DNA of 17,755 nucleotides. Source: CAG-877 sp963645945 (GTDB lineage: Bacteria; Bacillota_I; Bacilli_A; RF39; UBA660). The notes under the pieces are model-generated. The model did not search any database. It was not told where the DNA came from and was given only the letters and a program-made list of their open reading frames with translations. Location: the NCBI GenBank assembly GCA_963645945.1, contig CAVIUA010000013.1, positions 1 to 17,755 on the forward strand, written 5' to 3'. Below, piece by piece: positions 13,994-17,755 of this stretch; position 1 is the first letter of the stretch; each line of letters opens with the position of its first letter. The translations under genes were made by a program, and so were the position numbers.

Positions 13994-14539
13994 TTGCACA
14001 CTGAGTATGAGATTAGAATATTAAATATTGATAAAGAAGAGATGGTTGCGAAACTAAATAAATTAAATGCAACTTTTGAATGGGATGAATTACAAAGAAG
14101 ATATGTTTATGACTTTATTCCAAAGGTAGATAATAAATGGATAAGACTTAGAACTAATGGTAAGAAAACTACTTTAACTATTAAAAATTTAGTTTCATCA
14201 GAAATAGATGGTACTCAAGAGTTAGAAATTGAAGTTGATTCTTTTGAAAGAACTAATTTAATTTTAAAAGAATTAGGATATGAAGCAAAAGGTTATCAAG
14301 AAAATAGAAGAATACAATATTTACTTAATGGAGTAGAAATAGACATTGATAGTTGGCCTTTAATTCCTACATATTTAGAAATTGAAGGATCTAGTGAAGA
14401 AGCAGTTTATAACGCTGTTAGTGCATTAGGATTTGAACTTGATGATACTACTACAAGAGATGTTGAAGGAATATATTTAGATTATGGACATAATTTAGAT
14501 GAAATATATGATTTAAAATTAGAGGAGGAAAGAAAATGA
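13994..14539 (+). CDS. CYTH-domain protein (triphosphate-binding family), TTG start
   Basis: CYTH proteins form a triphosphate tunnel; members include thiamine triphosphatase, inorganic triphosphatase and class IV adenylate cyclase. The proposed 181-residue product begins MHTEYEIRI, which supplies the defining N-terminal ExExR/K signature. It continues with acidic/basic strands expected to line the tunnel: WIRLRTNGKKTTLTIK, QELEIEVDSFE, RRIQYLLNGVEIDIDSWP and YLEIEGSSEE. An upstream ATG (13937) is in frame, but it falls in the T-box and its first codons are the terminator hairpin. The TTG at 13994 has AAGGAGTG (13981-13988) at good spacing, puts the CYTH motif at the N terminus and is preferred. 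The stop overlaps the tyrS start (ATGA), and AGGAGG (14523-14528) lies inside its end. The substrate is not visible; phosphatase is the likeliest activity. Confidence 0.9.
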   Translation: MHTEYEIRILNIDKEEMVAKLNKLNATFEWDELQRRYVYDFIPKVDNKWIRLRTNGKKTTLTIKNLVSSEIDGTQELEIEVDSFERTNLILKELGYEAKGYQENRRIQYLLNGVEIDIDSWPLIPTYLEIEGSSEEAVYNAVSALGFELDDTTTRDVEGIYLDYGHNLDEIYDLKLEEERK

Positions 14540-15768
14540 CAAATTGGGAAGAATTAGAATGGAGAGGTTTAGTAAAAGACGTTGCTGGAGATGATATTGA
14601 AGATGTGATTAATAATGGAGAAGTAACTTTTTATTGGGGTACTGATCCTACAGCTGATAGTTTACATTTAGGTCATTATAGCTCTTTAGTTACAGCTAAG
14701 AGATTAATGCTTATGGGCCATCATCCAATTCTTTTATGTGGTGGCGCAACTGGTAGAATAGGAGATCCTAGACCTACTGCAGAAAGAGAAATTATGCCAA
14801 TAGAAGTTTTAGAAAAAAATATTCAATGTATTCATAAACAAATTGATAAAGTTTTTGATGGTAAGGCAAAACTTGTTAATAACTATGACTGGTTTAAAGG
14901 TTATGAATACTTAGATTTCTTAAGAGATGTTGGTAAATATATTAATGTTAACTATATGTTAAATAAAGATATCATTCAAAGAAGATTAGATACAGGTATT
15001 ACTTATGCTGAATTTAGTTATATGTTAATTCAAGGTTATGACTTCTTAAATATGTATGAAAAAATGAATTGTGTAATGCAAGTAGAAGGTTCTGATCAAT
15101 GGGGAAATATAACTACAGGTATTGATTTAATACGTAAAAAGTTAGGAAAAGAAGCTTATGGATTTACAATGCCATTAATTCTTGATTCAACTGGTAAAAA
15201 ATTTGGTAAGAGTGAAGGTAATGCTTTATGGCTAGATGAAAATAAAACATCTTCATATGAATTATATCAATACTTAATAAATACTGATGACTCTAAGGTT
15301 TATGAATACTTAAAAGTATTTACATTCTTAACACCTGAGGAAATTGATTCTGTAATGGAAGAACATAAAGCTTCTCCTGAGAAGAGAATCGCTCAAAAGA
15401 AATTGGCTCAATGTATTATTACAGATTTACATGGTGAAGAAAGTTACAATAACGCAGTTAAAATAAGCGAGTCTTTATTCAATGGAGATATTAAATCATT
15501 TACTGCTAAGGATGTAGAAGTTGCATTTAAAGGATTAGATGTATTTACAGTTAAAGAAGATTTAAATATTGTTGATTTACTTGTTACTTCTGGCTCTTGT
15601 TCTAGTAAGAGAGAAGCAAGAGAATTTGTTGGTAATGGATCAATTACTTTAAATGGTGAAAAAGTATGTGATTTAGATTTTGTACTTACAAAGGATTTAT
15701 GTATCGATAATAAATATATTGTTATTAGACGTGGTAAGAAAAAATACTTTATTGGAATTTATGAGTAA
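14536..15768 (+). CDS. tyrS: Tyrosyl-tRNA synthetase
   Basis: This class I synthetase (410 residues, normal length) activates tyrosine and charges tRNA-Tyr in the cytoplasm as a dimer. The HIGH motif is HLGH at 44-47 (ADSLHLGH). The KMSKS-equivalent loop is KFGKS at 222-226. The Tyr-binding region YAEFSYMLIQGYDF and the QVEGSDQWGNI motif are present, and an S4-type RNA-binding domain occupies about 345-410 (SSKREAREFVGNGSITLNG). The ATG overlaps the CYTH stop (ATGA), with AGGAGG (14523-14528) 7 bases upstream, so translation is coupled. Expression is controlled by the tyrosine T-box 600 bases upstream; no other promoter is evident. Confidence 0.98.
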   Translation: MTNWEELEWRGLVKDVAGDDIEDVINNGEVTFYWGTDPTADSLHLGHYSSLVTAKRLMLMGHHPILLCGGATGRIGDPRPTAEREIMPIEVLEKNIQCIHKQIDKVFDGKAKLVNNYDWFKGYEYLDFLRDVGKYINVNYMLNKDIIQRRLDTGITYAEFSYMLIQGYDFLNMYEKMNCVMQVEGSDQWGNITTGIDLIRKKLGKEAYGFTMPLILDSTGKKFGKSEGNALWLDENKTSSYELYQYLINTDDSKVYEYLKVFTFLTPEEIDSVMEEHKASPEKRIAQKKLAQCIITDLHGEESYNNAVKISESLFNGDIKSFTAKDVEVAFKGLDVFTVKEDLNIVDLLVTSGSCSSKREAREFVGNGSITLNGEKVCDLDFVLTKDLCIDNKYIVIRRGKKKYFIGIYE

Positions 15769-15777
15769 ATATTTACA

Positions 15778-15816
15778 GAAAAGGAAATATAATTTAGTAT
15801 ATTTTCTTTTTCTTTG
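15778..15816 (+). terminator. Probable terminator of the tyrS operon
   Basis: GAAAAGGAAATATA (15778-15791) pairs with TATATTTTCTTTTT (15798-15811), 14 bp with two G-T pairs and a 6-base loop, then a T-rich tail. The stem is mostly A/T, so efficiency is uncertain. Confidence 0.6.
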
Positions 15817-15845
15817 TGGAAAAAACTTTTTCTTTTTGTTATTAT
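15817..15845 (+). promoter_or_regulatory. Candidate extended -10 promoter of the propeller-phosphatase operon
   Basis: TGT-TATTAT (15837-15845) is an extended -10. TGGAAA (15817-15822) lies 17 bases upstream as a weak -35. The site is 19 bases before the start codon of the next gene. Confidence 0.45.
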
Positions 15846-15864
15846 TATATTGGGAGGCTGATGT

Positions 15865-17094
15865 ATGGATAAGAGAATTTTAAAAATTTTGAAAATTGTA
15901 TTTATGGTATGTTTAGTTATTTTAATTTTGGAATTATTTTATCTGACATATATTAGTTTCTTTAAAGAGAAAAAATCTATTTATTTTGATGCGATTAATG
16001 CGATGGATAGTACTGTTTCTGATGGATATGTAGTTGTTGGAAGTAACAATAATAATGATATGCATTATGAAAAGGCTAAAATTGCGAAGTATAATTCTAA
16101 GAAAGAGAAGGTTTTTGAGGTTTTATATAATAAAGGTTTTAATAGTGCTTTTTTTGATGTTGCGGTAGATGATACTGATTTTATTGCGGTTGGTAGTTAT
16201 GAGGCTGATGATAGTGAACATGAAAAAGGTATAAGAGAAGCAATTATTGTTAAATATGATAAGACTGGTAAGGTTTTATTTGATAAGAGTTTTAAAGCAT
16301 TAGATGATTCAAAGTTTGTTAGTGTTTATGTTTTGGATGATGGATACTTGGTTGCTGGTCAAAGTATTTATGAAAAGATGACACTTGGTCTTTCTAATTC
16401 CGGTGGTGCCTATTTAATTAAATATGATAAAGTAGGTAATCTTGTTTGGAAGAGTAATTATGGTGACAATAAGGCAGCAATTTTTAATGATGTAATTAGT
16501 GTTGATAATTCTATTTATGTTGTTGGTAGGGATGCTTCTCGTGTTGGTTTAATTAATGAATATGATATGAATGGTAATTTTATTAAGTCTTCTGGATATG
16601 AATATACTGATAGTTTAGGGTTAACAAGTTTAGTAGCAGTAGATGATGGTATTGTTGCGACTGGTGCGAAAAAGTATGTTGATGATAAAAATAATTCTAT
16701 TGTAGATGCTTTATTAATTAAATATGATTTTGAATGTAATTATTTAGATGAAGTTACTTATGATAATAATGGTGTTGAAAGATTTAATCGTGTTATTAAA
16801 GATAGTAATGGTAATCTTGTTGTTGTTGGAAATGAAGTTCTTTCTTATACAACTACTGAAGAAGCTAACAATAATAATTTGTTATATAATGGTTTAATTG
16901 GTAAATATAAGAGTGATTTATCTAATATAAAATTAGAAATTTATGGTGCTCAAAGAGATGATCATTTTACAGATATTAAAGTTGTTGATAATAATTATTG
17001 TGTTGTTGGATACTCTTCATATGAAGATGGCAGTTATTTAAGTAAGTTCATTGTATATAGTGATGCTTTAAAAGTATTGGAGGTTCAAGGATGA
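15865..17094 (+). CDS. Membrane-anchored beta-propeller-like protein
   Basis: This 409-residue protein has a basic N terminus (MDKRILKILK) and a single hydrophobic helix (about 11-32), with the rest expected outside the cell. The body is built of repeats of about 50-60 residues, each with a hydrophobic strand ending in VG or xG. These are VVVGS 56-60, IAVGS 107-111, LVAGQ 162-166, YVVGR 218-222, VATGA 264-268, VVVGN 319-323 and CVVGY 379-383. Most are followed by KYDxxGxxxW/F strands (for example 130-137 and 186-193). Seven repeats fit a seven-bladed propeller. Function is unknown; a surface binding or sensing role is guesswork. The ATG follows GGGAGG (15852-15857). The stop overlaps the next gene by ATGA, so the two are coupled. 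Confidence 0.85.
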   Translation: MDKRILKILKIVFMVCLVILILELFYLTYISFFKEKKSIYFDAINAMDSTVSDGYVVVGSNNNNDMHYEKAKIAKYNSKKEKVFEVLYNKGFNSAFFDVAVDDTDFIAVGSYEADDSEHEKGIREAIIVKYDKTGKVLFDKSFKALDDSKFVSVYVLDDGYLVAGQSIYEKMTLGLSNSGGAYLIKYDKVGNLVWKSNYGDNKAAIFNDVISVDNSIYVVGRDASRVGLINEYDMNGNFIKSSGYEYTDSLGLTSLVAVDDGIVATGAKKYVDDKNNSIVDALLIKYDFECNYLDEVTYDNNGVERFNRVIKDSNGNLVVVGNEVLSYTTTEEANNNNLLYNGLIGKYKSDLSNIKLEIYGAQRDDHFTDIKVVDNNYCVVGYSSYEDGSYLSKFIVYSDALKVLEVQG

Positions 17095-17648
17095 AAATTA
17101 CACTGGTGAGACATGGACAGACAGATTTTAATTATGATGGGATAATGCAAGGACTTTCTAATAATTATTTAAATGATACTGGTAGAAGACAATGTAGAAA
17201 ATTAAGAGATGAGTTAATGAATCAACATTTTGATATTTGTTATATGTCTCCTTTAATAAGAACTGTTGAAACGGCTATTATTCTTATAGGTGAAAGAGTT
17301 GAGACTGTTCCTGATAAACGAATTATTGAAAGAAATCTTGGTGAGCTAGAAGGTAAACCTAGAGATTTATATGATTCTAAAAAGTTTTGGGATTATAATT
17401 TAAACTATGATGAGTTTGGAGTTGAAAAGATTCAAGATATATTTTCTAGGTGTAGAGACTTTTTAACTTATGTAATTAATAAAAATCCAGGTAAGGATAT
17501 TTTAATTGTATCTCATGGGGCTCCGGTAAGAGCAATGCATCATATTCTTAAGAAAAATGATTTAAATGGTAATTTGTTGAATTTTAAAATTGATAATTGT
17601 TTTTGTGAGACAATAGAGGTTAATGAAGAAGATTTTATAGAAAAATAA
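17091..17648 (+). CDS. Histidine phosphatase family protein (phosphoglycerate-mutase-like)
   Basis: This 185-residue protein belongs to the branch-1 histidine phosphatase superfamily. The catalytic RHG motif is R7-H8-G9 in LVRHGQT, and the second conserved histidine is H142 in VSHGAPVR. R57 (SPLIRTVETA) and the acid E80 (IERNLGELEG) complete the usual active site. The protein is shorter than true glycolytic phosphoglycerate mutase and resembles the broad-specificity phosphatases of this family, so the substrate cannot be assigned. It is cytoplasmic, with no signal peptide. Its ATG overlaps the stop of the propeller gene, with GGAGG (17079-17083) 7 bases upstream inside that gene. A strong terminator follows. 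Confidence 0.92.
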   Translation: MKITLVRHGQTDFNYDGIMQGLSNNYLNDTGRRQCRKLRDELMNQHFDICYMSPLIRTVETAIILIGERVETVPDKRIIERNLGELEGKPRDLYDSKKFWDYNLNYDEFGVEKIQDIFSRCRDFLTYVINKNPGKDILIVSHGAPVRAMHHILKKNDLNGNLLNFKIDNCFCETIEVNEEDFIEK

Positions 17649-17675
17649 AAACGCAAAAATTTGAAGTGATAAAAT

Positions 17676-17715
17676 AAATGTAGACAGTCTAAAAAAGACT
17701 CAGTCTACATTTTTT
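17676..17715 (+). terminator. Strong intrinsic terminator
   Basis: A 15-bp stem has an outer part AAATGTAGAC (17676-17685) with GTCTACATTT (17703-17712) and an inner part AGTCT with AGACT. It has a 2-base bulge (CA, 17701-17702), an A5 loop, and a T-tract after it. It closes the propeller-phosphatase operon. Confidence 0.88.
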
Positions 17716-17723
17716 GTTATCAT
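17715..17723 (+). promoter_or_regulatory. Possible extended -10 for the gene at the window edge
   Basis: TGT-TATCAT at 17715-17723 follows the terminator directly and precedes the AAGGAGG at 17732-17738. It has one mismatch to the extended -10 consensus and no clear -35. Confidence 0.35.
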
Positions 17724-17745
17724 AAATAAAAAAGGAGGATTTTTT

Positions 17746-17755
17746 ATGAGTAAGA
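17746..17755 (+). CDS. Start of a gene cut by the window edge
   Basis: ATG at 17746 follows a strong ribosome-binding site AAGGAGG (17732-17738) at 7 bases. Only three complete codons (M-S-K) are visible, so the product cannot be identified. The preceding terminator and possible promoter suggest an independent transcript. Confidence 0.6.

Noticed and set aside
15680..15883. Plus-strand frame bridging tyrS and the propeller gene
   Set aside because: It starts inside the tyrS S4 domain in another frame and runs through the terminator; Phe/Leu richness reflects the T-rich intergenic tail.
1..17755. Possible Mycoplasma-type code (TGA as Trp), suggested by the low GC
   Set aside because: TGA closes several genes (4504, 14537, 17092) at sensible places and TGG is used for Trp throughout.
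1..17755. CRISPR arrays, tRNA or rRNA genes
   Set aside because: No regularly spaced repeat series and no cloverleaf or rRNA-like sequence was seen on either strand.

Overview
The window is very AT-rich bacterial DNA. It looks like a low-GC Firmicute of the Bacilli/Mollicutes side, perhaps an uncultured gut lineage, although the sequence alone cannot fix the taxon. The evidence is two T-box riboswitches, GGAGG and GGTGAT type ribosome-binding sites, an LtaS-type envelope enzyme, a FemABX-type transferase, YtxH-type proteins and a Cse60-like protein. TGA is used as a stop codon (for example at 4504, 14537 and 17092) and tryptophan is TGG, so the Mycoplasma code does not apply. No tRNA, rRNA, CRISPR array or transposase gene is visible.

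Layout. The first 270 bases carry no gene I can support, only a 15-base direct repeat. A promoter and leucine T-box (about 274-525) follow, controlling a three-helix membrane protein and the overlapping leuS. After a terminator come a Fic-domain protein and a tiny Cse60-like protein. Bases 4592-8958 form an envelope cluster: an LtaS-like phosphoglycerol transferase, an anchored extracellular protein of unknown function and a MurJ/SpoVB-like flippase. A bidirectional terminator (8954-8990) separates these from two minus-strand genes: a FemABX-type aminoacyltransferase and a 59-residue Met/Pro-rich coiled-coil protein. The small gene is divergent from trmB. A promoter at 11190-11217 then drives a lipoprotein, a large acidic disordered protein, a DUF948/YtxG-like membrane protein and a YtxH protein. 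A tyrosine T-box (about 13740-13975) controls a CYTH-domain protein translationally coupled to tyrS. Last come an anchored beta-propeller-like protein overlapping a histidine phosphatase gene, a strong terminator, and the first codons of another gene.

Two themes run through the region. One is translation: leuS, tyrS and trmB, with both synthetases under uncharged-tRNA sensing and both sharing the transcript with an upstream passenger gene (membrane protein for Leu, CYTH protein for Tyr). The other is the cell surface: LtaS-like enzyme, flippase, FemABX, lipoprotein, YtxG/YtxH pair and anchored propeller. FemABX enzymes generally use aminoacyl-tRNA and so touch both themes.

Several gene starts need correction against the longest reading frame. 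The CYTH gene probably starts at a TTG (13994), downstream of the T-box terminator. trmB starts at 10530, not inside the divergent gene. Most promoters I can see carry an extended -10 (TGnTATAAT-like) and have weak -35 boxes.
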